A stretch of 64,000 nt of DNA from the NCBI RefSeq assembly GCF_002287075.1, contig NZ_NSKE01000005.1, positions 124,001 through 188,000 on the forward strand, given 5' to 3'. The notes below the pieces were generated by a model. That model was not told where the DNA came from. It saw only the letters and a program-made list of their open reading frames with translations, and did no database searches. How positions within the stretch are numbered: position 1 is the stretch's first letter; each line of letters begins with the position of its first letter. The position numbers and the translations under genes were made by a program. Origin of the DNA: Fodinibius salipaludis. Its GTDB lineage: Bacteria > Bacteroidota > Rhodothermia > Balneolales > Balneolaceae. Positions 55,288 through 64,000 of this stretch are shown piece by piece.

Positions 55288-55357
55288 TTATTTAGTGAAG
55301 CCAAAGGTAGGGGAAATTAGACGTTGAAATCTACCTTTGACAATAGTTTTTTACTGC

Positions 55358-55406
55358 AGACCCTGAACTTCCGTATGTTCGAGACACGCTAAGTTCAGGA
55401 TCACAC
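55358..55406. repeat. Degenerate intergenic palindromic repeat, copy D
   Basis: AGACCCTGAACTT and AAGTTCAGGATCACA form an inverted pair around a short centre and match the inner arms of copies A-C. Part of the arm set has been lost. Confidence 0.45.
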
Positions 55407-55570
55407 AAAAACACTATTAGAAGCCTTTGCAAAACCTATCTGATGGCTTATTTTGCCATCCGATGGGTACGATATAACTTTGTTAATTCATTCGATCGCA
55501 AATTCAGCGTCCGGATGAGGTAGTAATTCGAAACCTTCTATCAAGTATATCCGATAAACAATCATCACAA

Positions 55571-56278
55571 ATGGCGAAAACCAAGCAGTACGACGATCTC
55601 CCGAAACTTCCCGAAAAAACGGAGGAGCAAAAGGGGCATGCTAAAGAAATTCTGGATCAACTTTACAAACATTATCCGAATCCGCATTGTGCATTAGACT
55701 ACCGAAATCCGTTTGAACTTTTATGTGCTACAATTTTAAGTGCACAGTGTACTGATGTTCGCGTGAATAAGACAACACCGGATTTGTTTGAAGCTTATCC
55801 CACTCCCGAAGCCATGGCCGAGGCGCCTATCCAAGAATTGGAAGAGCTGGTTCGTTCCACCGGATTTTATCGCAACAAAGCCAAAGCGTTAAAGCAATCG
55901 GCACAGGCTATTGTTGAAAACCACGACGGAGAAGTCCCCCAGAATATGAACGACCTCCTGGAATTTTACGGTGTAGCTCGTAAAACGGCCAATGTTGTGC
56001 TTGGCAATGCCTTTAATATAAATAATGGGGTTGTTGTTGATACACACGTACGTCGATTTTCAAACCGTTATGGACTAACCGAGCACGAAAAAAACACGGA
56101 CAAAATCGAACGTGACCTGATGGCGCTCTTTCCGAGGGAACACTGGACCAATCTTTCGCATTTGATGATTCATCATGGACGAAATGCCTGTAAGGCTCGT
56201 ATTTCAGAACCGCCCGATCATCCGCTCTGTGAACAATACGGAATTAAGTGCGAATGCCGGGCGATGCGGGAAGAATAA
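55571..56278 (+). CDS. nth: Endonuclease III (Nth) with unusual Fe-S cysteine spacing
   Basis: 235 residues. Helix-hairpin-helix LLEFYGVARKTANVVLGNAF with the catalytic Lys, and VVVDTHVRRFSNRYGL with the Asp, identify Nth. The C-terminal cluster loop is odd: the usual C-x6-C-x2-C-x5-C is replaced by Cys spacing of about 12, 6 and 1 (ACKARIS...PLCEQYGIKCECR). Four Cys remain, so a cluster may form differently or be lost. The enzyme removes oxidised pyrimidines and nicks the DNA. Confidence 0.9.
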   Translation: MAKTKQYDDLPKLPEKTEEQKGHAKEILDQLYKHYPNPHCALDYRNPFELLCATILSAQCTDVRVNKTTPDLFEAYPTPEAMAEAPIQELEELVRSTGFYRNKAKALKQSAQAIVENHDGEVPQNMNDLLEFYGVARKTANVVLGNAFNINNGVVVDTHVRRFSNRYGLTEHEKNTDKIERDLMALFPREHWTNLSHLMIHHGRNACKARISEPPDHPLCEQYGIKCECRAMREE

Positions 56279-56286
56279 TAATTAAA

Positions 56287-56373
56287 ATGTCATGCTGAAT
56301 CCCGATGTGTCGGGATAGGCTTTGTTTCAGTATCTTCCAAAAATTTAGATCCTGAAATGAATTCAGGATGACA
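56287..56373. repeat. Intergenic palindromic repeat, copy C
   Basis: Left arm TGTCATGCTGAATCCCGATG continues TGTCGGGATAGGC (nested hairpin CCCGAtgtgTCGGG); right arm AGATCCTGAAATGAATTCAG ends in GATGACA. Between nth and the Memo-family gene. Long arm shared with copy B; short arm with copy A. Confidence 0.75.
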
Positions 56374-56396
56374 CAGTCTTCGAACAAATACCAACC

Positions 56397-57641
56397 ATGA
56401 GTGAGCAAAAGATCTTCGACTCAAAATCACAACCTATTCCTCCGTTGCGTCGGGATATACAGGTTATCCCCATGCAAGAAAACGGGAATGCACTCCTCTA
56501 TTTCCATGATCAGCGGGGATATGCCACGACTGATTTTGCTCTAAAACGTGAAGCCGGGCAATTACTTTCCATCCTTGACGGACAAAAAAGCATTAACGAT
56601 TTGGAATCTCATTTAGGAAAGGGTATCACCAAAGACGATCTGCTCCAATTCATTCAGCTATTGGATAAGAATCGGGTTTTGGCTTCCGATTATTTTGAGC
56701 AACATGCCAAAAGCATCGAGACAGAATATGAGGCATCAACGATTCATCAATCTGTAACGGCCGGTGCTTCCTACCCTGCTGATCCCAACGAACTAAAAGA
56801 ATATCTGGATGAGGCTTTTGCTAACCACCCTCAAGAAAACATTAACCCCGTAGACTCCGCCAAAGCCCTTTATGCCCCACATATCGATCCGCGTGTAGCG
56901 TTGGAGAGTTACGTAAAAGCGTTTGCTCCCATTCGGGATTTAAAGCCCAAACGCGTAATTATGCTGGCTACTTCGCATTATGCCGGCCTTTATCCCGATT
57001 TATATCAAAACGATCCTTTTATTCTGATCAATAAAGACTTTGAAATGCCATTAGGAACGATTCCCAGAGATCAGAAAGCTATAAAGGAATTACAACATGC
57101 CGAGGATGACATGGGGATCTCCTCTCATGATCGTGCTCACCGAATGGAGCACAGCCTTGAACTACATCTACTTTTTCTAAGCTATCTTTGGGATCACGAA
57201 TACGAAATCGTGCCTTTCGTTATCCGAGGACTCGACGACTTATACTATGTGGAAAATGGACATTTAGGTCAGAAACTTGATAGTTTTTCCACATTTCTGA
57301 ATAAAAATTACGGTGATGATAACGACACCTTATTCCTAATCAGCGGTGATTTAGCTCATATTGGCAAAAAATTTGGGGACGAAACTCCCGCTGCCACGAT
57401 GTTTGATGAGGTAGAATCCTTTGATAAACGCTTTTTAGAACATGGTGTTCAAAACGACCGGGCCGCAATGCTTAAACTCATGAAAGAGGATTATGATCCC
57501 TATCGGATATGCGGATTCCCACCGTTGTACACCTTCCTACAGGCAATGCCCAATGTACAGGGAGAAATTTTAAGCTACGATTTGTGGGATGAACGTGAGC
57601 GCGACAGCGCCGTGACTTTTGGCTCTATTCTATATCAATGA
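56397..57641 (+). CDS. Memo-family (AmmeMemoRadiSam system protein B) with PqqD-like N-terminal extension
   Basis: 414 residues. The Memo domain spans about 120-414: VTAGASYPADPNELKEYLDEA, ALYAPHIDPRVA (metal-like His), RVIMLATSHYAGL, HRMEHSLELHLLFLSYLW and LFLISGDLAHIGKKFG. The N-terminal 110 residues are extra and resemble a PqqD-like wing: LRRDIQVIPMQENGNALLYF, AGQLLSILDGQKSINDLESHL, LQFIQLLDKNRVL. AMMECR1 and radical-SAM partners are not beside the gene. Enzymatic function of this family is not known. Confidence 0.8.
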   Translation: MSEQKIFDSKSQPIPPLRRDIQVIPMQENGNALLYFHDQRGYATTDFALKREAGQLLSILDGQKSINDLESHLGKGITKDDLLQFIQLLDKNRVLASDYFEQHAKSIETEYEASTIHQSVTAGASYPADPNELKEYLDEAFANHPQENINPVDSAKALYAPHIDPRVALESYVKAFAPIRDLKPKRVIMLATSHYAGLYPDLYQNDPFILINKDFEMPLGTIPRDQKAIKELQHAEDDMGISSHDRAHRMEHSLELHLLFLSYLWDHEYEIVPFVIRGLDDLYYVENGHLGQKLDSFSTFLNKNYGDDNDTLFLISGDLAHIGKKFGDETPAATMFDEVESFDKRFLEHGVQNDRAAMLKLMKEDYDPYRICGFPPLYTFLQAMPNVQGEILSYDLWDERERDSAVTFGSILYQ

Positions 57642-57699
57642 AAAATTAAAAATAGCTGAATGTAAGATGGTCCTGCCTCATTTTATTGATTTTTAATTC

Positions 57700-58038
57700 C
57701 TAACTATCCAATATTTCCATCTTGTCGGCGAAGTAAGCGGTAAAGTCACGCATATCTTCGGCCATCCCTTCTTCTTCGGTAGCATTTTCCAGCGTATCGG
57801 CCATCGTCACCAACGTCTGATGAAAGAAGATTTTCATCTCATCTTTAGTCATCTCCTTCGTCCACAAATCCAGGCGCAAGGTATCCTGTTTTTTGGGATC
57901 CCACATCGATAAAAACATCGCCTTGCAGTTGGCAATACCCTCCCCCTCTTTATCGGTGGCATTCCAATCGATTTTTTCGGGGACGTTATTGTCGTCGAGC
58001 TCTACCGTAATACTTATTTCTTTCTTGTTATCAGACAT
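57700..58038 (-). CDS. gldC: Gliding motility protein GldC
   Basis: 112 residues. EISITVELDDNNVPEKIDWNATD, MFLSMWDPKKQDTLRLDLWTKEMTKDEMKIFFHQT and ADTLENAT match GldC over the full length. In Flavobacterium, GldC supports gliding motility, but it is also widespread in non-gliding members of the phylum. Here it stands alone, and no other gld genes are in the window. Confidence 0.9.
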   Translation of the reverse strand: MSDNKKEISITVELDDNNVPEKIDWNATDKEGEGIANCKAMFLSMWDPKKQDTLRLDLWTKEMTKDEMKIFFHQTLVTMADTLENATEEEGMAEDMRDFTAYFADKMEILDS

Positions 58039-58235
58039 AATATCAATTCATTTAAAATTTTGACATAAAAATATTCAAAACTTCTCAACTTTATAAAAAG
58101 AACATCAATGAATTTGACCTTTTTTATTCATCCATCACGCATATACTATTGAAGCATTTATGGTTTCATAATTTAGTATAACCAAGAAAATCTCTTCGAA
58201 AAATTTGGATTTTAAACTCAATAAAAACCTCTACT

Positions 58236-59225
58236 ATGAAGCTATTTAAATATTCTGGAAAACGTTTTTACAAATACAAATTACTGGCGACATTTTTATC
58301 CATAGCTTTTTTCTTCTTTGGATGTTCTCCCAGTGCACAACTGCTAAATGATCTACCCGTACACTCAGCAGAAATTAAAGTGCTGAATGAAAATAATGAA
58401 CCTGTAAAAGGTGCCCAGGTCGAAGCCTCGAATGGACGCAAATCCACTACTGACTCAACCGGTGTGGCTACGATACGATTTGGGAGCGTCGGTCTTTACA
58501 CCGTTAGTGTAATGGCAGAAAATTATATGCCTTCAAATTTTACGCTCACTATGCCATCCGACAACAATGAGACATTCACACGCCATCTGTCGCAACAGGT
58601 CAACTACACAGGGATAAGCGGTATGAACTTTGGCTCGGCCAATATGTATCCCATGATGTTTAGCTATCTCTTCAGCAGCTACGGTTATGGCCTTGAGTTA
58701 GACTCCTACGAAGAATCAGAAGTGACAGAATGGAAAATCACAACTGAAAGTGACGGACTCACCATGAAGAAAGCCTTCCTAAAAGAGTTGGATAGCGGCA
58801 AACAGTGGTGGCAAATTGCGCTCCTGGAAAAAGAATCCGAAGAGCCTCAATACATTGCCGAGATACTGTTTTCCGAAAACAGAAAATCCATTCTCCGATA
58901 CCGGGAGCAGCTGGGAGATGGAGAAATACAGGAAAAGCCGGTTTCCGAAGGGTGGTATAATCAACCTGCAGAACTCACGAAAGAATCCATTAAGGGTGCC
59001 CAGGAACAAACCAATGTATCTGTTGAAACACCAGCGGGAACATTTAACACAGACTTACTAAACTTTGGAGTTACCGGTGGGACCTCTCTTAAAATGTGGC
59101 GCGTGGGAGAAGATGTTCCGGGCGGTGTTGTTAAATACCAAACAACAAGAGAAGGAGAGGTTTTGTATGAGAGCGAACTGCATTCGTACGGGAGTGATGC
59201 AACATCTCTGCTTAACAGCTTTTAA
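58236..59225 (+). CDS. Lipoprotein with carboxypeptidase-regulatory-like domain
   Basis: 329 residues. Lipobox FFFGC near residue 30. Residues about 45-115 read like a CarboxypepD_reg-type sandwich: AEIKVLNENNEPVKGAQVEASNG, TTDSTGVATIRFGSVGLYTVSV. The remaining 200 residues (e.g. VETPAGTFNTDLLNFGVTGG) are not recognised by me; SMWRV-like and GGVVKYQT segments suggest a beta-rich domain. No catalytic motif. Function unknown, probably at the outer or inner membrane surface. Confidence 0.65.
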   Translation: MKLFKYSGKRFYKYKLLATFLSIAFFFFGCSPSAQLLNDLPVHSAEIKVLNENNEPVKGAQVEASNGRKSTTDSTGVATIRFGSVGLYTVSVMAENYMPSNFTLTMPSDNNETFTRHLSQQVNYTGISGMNFGSANMYPMMFSYLFSSYGYGLELDSYEESEVTEWKITTESDGLTMKKAFLKELDSGKQWWQIALLEKESEEPQYIAEILFSENRKSILRYREQLGDGEIQEKPVSEGWYNQPAELTKESIKGAQEQTNVSVETPAGTFNTDLLNFGVTGGTSLKMWRVGEDVPGGVVKYQTTREGEVLYESELHSYGSDATSLLNSF

Positions 59226-59238
59226 ATTAAAAATAAAA

Positions 59239-59268
59239 GGCCTCATTCATCTTGCGATGAATGAGGCC
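59239..59268 (-). terminator. Intrinsic terminator of ahcY
   Basis: Perfect 13-bp stem GGCCTCATTCATC / GATGAATGAGGCC with a 4-nt loop. On the minus strand it is followed by a T-rich run, matching the end of ahcY; the plus-strand lipoprotein gene may also use it. Confidence 0.8.
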
Positions 59269-59296
59269 AAAATTAGTTACAAACTGCTATCAAAAA

Positions 59297-60610
59297 TTAA
59301 TAGCGATAATGATCAGGCTTGTATGGTCCCTCTTTGGGAACATCAATATATTCAGCCTGCTCTTCAGATAGCTCTTCAAGCTCCACTCCTATTTTCTTGA
59401 GGTGCAGACGAGCCACTTTTTCATCCAGCTCTTTTGGCAATACACTAACGTCCATATCAAAATCCTCGGGACGATTCCATAGTGCAATCTGTGCCAGCGT
59501 CTGGTTGGTAAAGCTGTTTGACATCACAAAAGACGGATGCCCTGTTGCATTACCAAGGTTCATCAAGCGACCTTCGGAAAGAAGGATAATCTCTTTTCCA
59601 TTGTCATCGAGCTTAAACAGGTCAACTTGAGGCTTGATATTATCGCGCTCAGAATTTTCTTTGAGCCAAGAAACATCAATTTCATTATCAAAGTGACCAA
59701 TATTACCGACAATCGTCTTATCCTTCATATTCTTAAAATGACGCTCGGTAATAATATCTTTATTACCCGTTGCCGTAACTACGATATCTGCTTCTTTAAC
59801 GGCATCGTCCATCTTCATCACTTCGTAACCTTCCATTGCGGCTTGAAGTGCACAGATGGGATCAATTTCCGTAACGATGACACGAGCACCGGCTCCACGT
59901 AATGAAGCAGCAGAACCTTTACCAACGTCGCCGTATCCGGCCACAACCGCAACCTTTCCGGCCAGCATAATATCGGTAGCACGCTTAACCGCATCTACAC
60001 AAGACTCGCAGCAACCGTACTTATTATCAAACTTCGATTTCGTTACCGAATCATTAACGTTGATTGCAGGAGCACCGAGCGTTCCATTTTTCGACATTTG
60101 ATAGAGGCGATTCACACCGGTCGTGGTCTCCTCAGAAATTCCGTTGATGCCGTCAAGCAGCTCAGGATAATCTTCATGCACGAGCTTGGTCAAATCTCCG
60201 CCGTCATCAAGAATCATATTCAGCGGTTCTCCATCTTCAAAGAAGAGCGTCTGCTCAATAGCCCACCAAAACTCCTCTTCGTTCATTCCCTTCCAGGCAT
60301 ATACCGGAACACCTCGCTCTGCCATTGCAGCAGCGGCATGATCTTGGGTAGAAAAAATATTGCAGGAAGACCACTGTACATCAGCTCCCAGCTCAATCAG
60401 TGTTTCAATTAATACTGCAGTTTGTACCGTCATATGCAGGCAACCCGCAATACGTGCACCCTCCAACGGCTGTTCATCCGTATATTCCTCGCGGAGCGCC
60501 ATCAAACCGGGCATCTCTGCCTCGGCCAAACGTATCTCTTTTCGGCCAAACTCAGCCAGTCCAATGTCCTTAACTTTGTAAGGAAGTTTCTCTTTTACCT
60601 TCTGTGCCAT
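59297..60610 (-). CDS. ahcY: Adenosylhomocysteinase (SAH hydrolase)
   Basis: 437 residues. [27 protein letters not shown] starts the enzyme; [21 protein letters not shown] and [16 protein letters not shown] carry substrate residues; [40 protein letters not shown] is the NAD site. C-terminal [12 protein letters not shown] is the universal family tail. It splits S-adenosylhomocysteine into homocysteine and adenosine, feeding MetE/MetH. The 106-bp upstream gap has a hairpin at 60665-60684. Confidence 0.97.
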   Translation of the reverse strand: MAQKVKEKLPYKVKDIGLAEFGRKEIRLAEAEMPGLMALREEYTDEQPLEGARIAGCLHMTVQTAVLIETLIELGADVQWSSCNIFSTQDHAAAAMAERGVPVYAWKGMNEEEFWWAIEQTLFFEDGEPLNMILDDGGDLTKLVHEDYPELLDGINGISEETTTGVNRLYQMSKNGTLGAPAINVNDSVTKSKFDNKYGCCESCVDAVKRATDIMLAGKVAVVAGYGDVGKGSAASLRGAGARVIVTEIDPICALQAAMEGYEVMKMDDAVKEADIVVTATGNKDIITERHFKNMKDKTIVGNIGHFDNEIDVSWLKENSERDNIKPQVDLFKLDDNGKEIILLSEGRLMNLGNATGHPSFVMSNSFTNQTLAQIALWNRPEDFDMDVSVLPKELDEKVARLHLKKIGVELEELSEEQAEYIDVPKEGPYKPDHYRY

Positions 60611-60661
60611 GAATTTTATTACTTAATTTCTGTTTTGTGAAAGTCTTTTAAAATACAACAT

Positions 60662-60687
60662 TTACCGTTGTTACTCAACAACGGCAA
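60662..60687 (-). terminator. Hairpin between the TlpA-like gene and ahcY
   Basis: CCGTTGTT / AACAACGG with a 4-nt loop, extended to about 12 bp on the minus strand by TTTG/TAAA with one G-U pair. It could end the TlpA-like transcript; the T-run is only modest. Confidence 0.4.
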
Positions 60688-60716
60688 ATAAAAATACATT
60701 CCTACGCAACCCTATA

Positions 60717-61265
60717 TTATTTATGCTCTTCAATGATCTTTTTTAGCTTCTTGTAATCTCCTTTTGGTCCTGATGTTCCCATCGATTTTTCTATGAAATT
60801 TCCTTCGGCATCAACATATACCTTAAAGGGGATGCCCTGCACGCCTAACTTTCGATGCAGATTGTTTGAATCCATGAGATACTCAAAGGTATAGTCATTC
60901 TTCCGGGCAAAAGCTTCGGCATCTTCCTGCGTATCCGTAAAGCCGGGTGTAACGGCCAACACTACAAAATCTTCGGGATACTCTTCCTGAACATCTTGCA
61001 TGGTAGGAAAGCTTGCCAGACACGGCTTACACCATGTCTCCCAAAAATCGATCAACACCACCTTTCCTTCAAAATCCGAAACGGATACCTCATTTCCATC
61101 AAAATCGGTAAACGTAGCCTGCTCTACATATTGAGCATCAGAATTATTACTCTGATCCGTTTCTACTGCAGCAGTTTCTTCCGTTTGTGATTTTTCTTCA
61201 CCATTACCACATGCTATAGAACCAACTGCTAATAACAAGATCAATAACCAAGAATATTTCTTCAT
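60717..61265 (-). CDS. TlpA/ResA-like thioredoxin-fold lipoprotein
   Basis: 182 residues from the ATG (MKKYSWLLILLLAVGSIAC) that starts a lipoprotein signal; an earlier in-frame start would put 23 unneeded residues before it. Lipobox GSIAC at about 18. The TlpA domain has FTDFDGNEVSVSDFEGKVVLIDFWETWCKPCLASFP, with the redox pair WCKPC, and LGVQGIPFKVYVDAEG with the cis-Pro. Likely a membrane-anchored disulfide reductase or cytochrome-maturation helper. Confidence 0.88.
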   Translation of the reverse strand: MKKYSWLLILLLAVGSIACGNGEEKSQTEETAAVETDQSNNSDAQYVEQATFTDFDGNEVSVSDFEGKVVLIDFWETWCKPCLASFPTMQDVQEEYPEDFVVLAVTPGFTDTQEDAEAFARKNDYTFEYLMDSNNLHRKLGVQGIPFKVYVDAEGNFIEKSMGTSGPKGDYKKLKKIIEEHK

Positions 61266-61545
61266 TTCATCAATATTAAATTTTTGGGATTTCAGAGCAA
61301 CTAAGATATAAAACAGCAAACACAAGATAAGCATTCATTTTTTATTCTTTTCAGCTCTACTCTCACAACTGTTTTATAGTCTTTCTTACCTCCTACCGGT
61401 GTTTTTCTTCTCGAATTCACCAGAAAAACATCTTCAAGCTAAGCCAAATAATAAAATTGAACTTGCTTCTTAAATTAGCTTTTCGAATTATGGAAAAGAT
61501 GCTTGTTAACATTAAGCACACATTCAACCTTTAATTCTATTTATC

Positions 61546-64000
61546 ATGATTAAAAAAAATACCAAGTACCTTCTGGGGGTCGTGTTTCTGCTTCTTTCAC
61601 AAAGTGCAGTAGCGCAATTTACCGTTGAAGGAACCGTAATAGATGCTCAAAGTGGACAAGCCCTTGTTGGTGTCAACATTTATGACCCAGGGTCTGAACA
61701 AGGAACAACAACAAATACTGAAGGATTTTTTTCGCTGGAAATACCAGCCCAGTCAGCAACCCTTCGTATTACCTATGTTGGATATAATCAAAAAAACGTT
61801 GAGGTTAGCGCCGATAACAATGAAATAACCATAGAATTACAGAAAAGCGTAGCAAACCTTGATGAGGTGGTTGTAACTGGCCTCGCCTCATCAGTACAGC
61901 GTGAAAACCTTGCTAACGCTGTAAGTTCAGTTGATTCTGAACAACTTACCGGAACCACTTCTTCACAAACGCTTAGCTCAAGTTTATACGGGAAAGTGGC
62001 AGGCGCGAATATTACCTCAAATACAGGTGCCCCTGGTGGAGGTATGTCGGTTAAACTACGTGGCGTTACCACCATCAATGGTTCCTCTGAGCCGCTGTAC
62101 ATTATTGACGGTATCTACCTAAATAATGATGCCATAGCAAACGGATCCAATGCGGTAACACAAGCAGCAGCTGGCGGTAGCTCTTCGAACCAAGACAATC
62201 CGGTAAATAGGGTGGCCGATCTGAATCCTGATGAAATTCAAAGTATTGAAGTGCTCAAAGGTGCTTCTGCAGCCGCTATTTACGGGCAACGAGCCTCAGG
62301 CGGTGTGGTTATTATTACAACCAAGAGAGGCAGTGGAGGGAAAGCACAATTTAGTGCCTCTCAATCTATTGGCCTTACAACTATCCAGAAAAAGCTGGGA
62401 CAACGTCAGTTTACAGAAGCAACTGCTGAATCAGCCTTTGGCCCTAAAGGAAAAGCGCTTTTTAATGAAGCCAAATCCAGCAATCGCTTTCTGGATTATG
62501 AAGAACTCATGTATGGTCAAGAAGGAGTACTTTCAAAAACCCAGATTAGCAGTAGCTTTGGAAATGAATCTACCTCCTTTTATGTAAGCGGCATGCTTCA
62601 AAATGATGAAGGCATCATCAAAACCACCGGATATGAAAAACAATCGATCCGGGCCAATGTAGACCACCAATTTACCGAGAAGTTCAATGTTTCCGTTTCC
62701 TCAAACTATATTCACTCTGAATCGCGAAGGGGGCTTACGGGGAATGACAATACCGGTACTACCTTTGGTGTTTCCATGGTAGCCACTCCGAATTTTATTG
62801 ATTTGCGACCTGAAAACGGTGTCTATCCTGCCCACCCATTCAATACCGCAAACCAGCTTCAGACAAGAGATCTATTTTCAAACTCTGAAAATGTCAATCG
62901 CGTATTAACATCTGTGAAAGCTGAATATGATATCTTCCAAAAAGATGGGAATTACCTGGCCCTCCAGTTCCAGGGTGGTGTTGACTTTTTTAGCCAAAAC
63001 AATAAGCTCATTTTTCCAAGCGATCTTCAGTTTGAGCGCATCAGTGCTCAACCCGGAACCCTTGTTGAAACCAATACCAACAACTTGAATACCAACACCT
63101 CATTAATGCTGATACACACCTTTAGCCTTTCCGAAAACGCGACACTAGTTTCACAAGGTGGATATACTTCATTTAACAACGACCAAAACACTATCTCTAC
63201 TGTTGGCAGAGGTATTTTGGGGACCCAAACCAATGTTGACCAAACAGTGAGCGTCAGTAATAACCAAACCAGGATCTACCAACGAGATCGTGGATTTTTC
63301 ATCCAGGAAGAGTTCAATTACAACGATACCTATATTACCACTGTAGGATTACGGGGTGATAAGTCAGATCGTAATGGAAATGTGAATGAAATATTTTATT
63401 ATCCCAAAGCATCGTTTGCTTGGAATATCTCGAATATGGATTTCTGGGAAGGCAATGGCCCAATCGATAATTTAAAACTTCGTACTGCATACGGACAAAC
63501 GGGTAATCTTTCTACCTTCGGTGCAAAGTTTACCTCACTGGGCCCGTCTAATATAGGTGGATCCGGAGGTATATTAATCACCAATACACGGGGAACCGAT
63601 GATATTCAACCCGAACGCCAGAAAGAGTTGGAAGCCGGTTTTGATATCAGCGCTTGGGGAGGAACAGCGAACTTAAGCGTTACCGTTTACCAGAAAAACA
63701 TTTCAGAACTGTTGCTGCAACGTGAACTAGAACCATCTACCGGCTTTAGTTTCGAAAGCTTTAACGGAGGTGGATTGCGCAACCGTGGTATTGAAGCCAG
63801 TCTGGACCTTACTCCTGTTCGCAATAACAATCTCAATTGGAATTCCACCTTTACCTTCTCTAAAAATGTTTCAGAGGTAACTGACCTCTCAGTTCCTGCC
63901 TTTGACGTGGGTGGATTCGGGACATCATTGGGTGTTTATCGCGTGGAAGAAGGGAAGTCGGCCACACAAATTGTTGGTCTTGATCCTGTAAAAGACAGCA
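61546..64000 (+). CDS. SusC/RagA-family TonB-linked receptor, 5' part
   Basis: 818 residues of a gene that continues past the window. Signal peptide (residues 1-24, ending AVAQ), CarboxypepD_reg-like domain (VEGTVIDAQSGQALVGVNIYD), plug with EPLYIIDGIYLNNDA, and IQSIEVLKGASAAAIYGQRASGGVVIITTKRG; then barrel strands. The start ATG follows an AT-rich leader. It is the second SusC of the window and is not close in sequence to the first. A SusD partner should follow downstream of the window. Confidence 0.92.
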   Translation, partial: MIKKNTKYLLGVVFLLLSQSAVAQFTVEGTVIDAQSGQALVGVNIYDPGSEQGTTTNTEGFFSLEIPAQSATLRITYVGYNQKNVEVSADNNEITIELQKSVANLDEVVVTGLASSVQRENLANAVSSVDSEQLTGTTSSQTLSSSLYGKVAGANITSNTGAPGGGMSVKLRGVTTINGSSEPLYIIDGIYLNNDAIANGSNAVTQAAAGGSSSNQDNPVNRVADLNPDEIQSIEVLKGASAAAIYGQRASGGVVIITTKRGSGGKAQFSASQSIGLTTIQKKLGQRQFTEATAESAFGPKGKALFNEAKSSNRFLDYEELMYGQEGVLSKTQISSSFGNESTSFYVSGMLQNDEGIIKTTGYEKQSIRANVDHQFTEKFNVSVSSNYIHSESRRGLTGNDNTGTTFGVSMVATPNFIDLRPENGVYPAHPFNTANQLQTRDLFSNSENVNRVLTSVKAEYDIFQKDGNYLALQFQGGVDFFSQNNKLIFPSDLQFERISAQPGTLVETNTNNLNTNTSLMLIHTFSLSENATLVSQGGYTSFNNDQNTISTVGRGILGTQTNVDQTVSVSNNQTRIYQRDRGFFIQEEFNYNDTYITTVGLRGDKSDRNGNVNEIFYYPKASFAWNISNMDFWEGNGPIDNLKLRTAYGQTGNLSTFGAKFTSLGPSNIGGSGGILITNTRGTDDIQPERQKELEAGFDISAWGGTANLSVTVYQKNISELLLQRELEPSTGFSFESFNGGGLRNRGIEASLDLTPVRNNNLNWNSTFTFSKNVSEVTDLSVPAFDVGGFGTSLGVYRVEEGKSATQIVGLDPVKDS

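Noticed and set aside
61266-61334. Longer TlpA-like reading
   Set aside because: The lipoprotein signal begins at the ATG at 61265; 23 residues before it would block export.
1-64000. CRISPR arrays, tRNA, rRNA, phage or transposase genes
   Set aside because: I looked for direct-repeat arrays, tRNA-like ends and transposase motifs and found none.

Overview
The window looks like chromosomal DNA of a Gram-negative marine or halophilic bacterium of the Bacteroidota/Balneolota/Rhodothermota group; a Balneolales-type organism such as Gracilimonas, Fodinibius or Balneola is my best guess. The evidence is two SusC/RagA TonB-linked receptors (one with its SusD partner), the gliding protein GldC, several lipoproteins, very few Shine-Dalgarno-like start regions, and one promoter close to the Bacteroidota TAnnTTTG type. 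Many proteins are acidic, which suggests salt adaptation. The species is inferred, not proven. I saw no rRNA, tRNA, CRISPR array, phage or insertion sequence.

Layout. (1) 1-1131: the end of an alkyladenine DNA glycosylase gene facing a DUF4168 gene across a shared terminator. (2) 1132-12665: a minus-strand metal island, read from 12665 leftwards: a small Cys/His protein (HYC_CC_PP-like), CusA-type RND pump, TolC-type outer-membrane factor, CusB-type adaptor with an N-terminal metal-binding module and C-terminal DUF3347, a separate DUF3347 protein, a CPH-type (CopB) copper ATPase, then an NhaC-type Na+/H+ antiporter. Together these would move Cu/Ag from the cytoplasm to the periplasm and out through the outer membrane. 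(3) 12848-24677: housekeeping and accessory genes: BtuF-like binding protein, SDR, degenerate Nudix protein, DJ-1/PfpI protein, two fasciclin proteins, a sorbosone dehydrogenase-like/DoxX/alcohol dehydrogenase operon, an isocitrate/isopropylmalate dehydrogenase, a phosphoesterase, DUF4412, TPR and alpha/beta-hydrolase genes. (4) 24836-29441: a minus-strand run with overlapping genes: GCS2-CBS fusion, aspartoacylase-like protein, ScpB, RluB-type pseudouridine synthase. (5) 29704-42057: an InlB/GLUG lipoprotein, PriA, a SusCD pair, a free-standing TonB-plug lipoprotein and YifB. (6) 42184-47385: DUF4342, TrxB, three-gene transhydrogenase, and a TonB-like gene broken by an in-frame TGA. (7) 47561-55287: ribonucleotide reductase (NrdA plus an NrdB with class Ic residues), MetE under a cobalamin riboswitch, and an MFS transporter. 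(8) 55571-64000: Nth, a Memo-family protein with an extra N-terminal domain, GldC, a lipoprotein, AhcY, a TlpA-like thioredoxin and a SusC receptor that runs off the end.

Methionine-cycle genes are near each other (metE, ahcY). The riboswitch implies that metE is shut off when B12 is plentiful, so a B12-dependent MetH should exist elsewhere. A family of dispersed intergenic palindromic repeats built on TGTCATGCTGAA/TTCAGGATGACA is present at several places on the right side.

The observations I rate highest are the class Ic-like NrdB (Glu first ligand, Phe instead of the radical Tyr), the riboswitch with a competing downstream arm, the interrupted TonB and DUF3347 genes, the Nudix protein lacking catalytic Glu residues, the PqqD-like/Memo fusion, the plug-only lipoprotein, and a stack of hairpins between the fasciclin genes that could be a small RNA. 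I did not find a clearly new multi-gene system.
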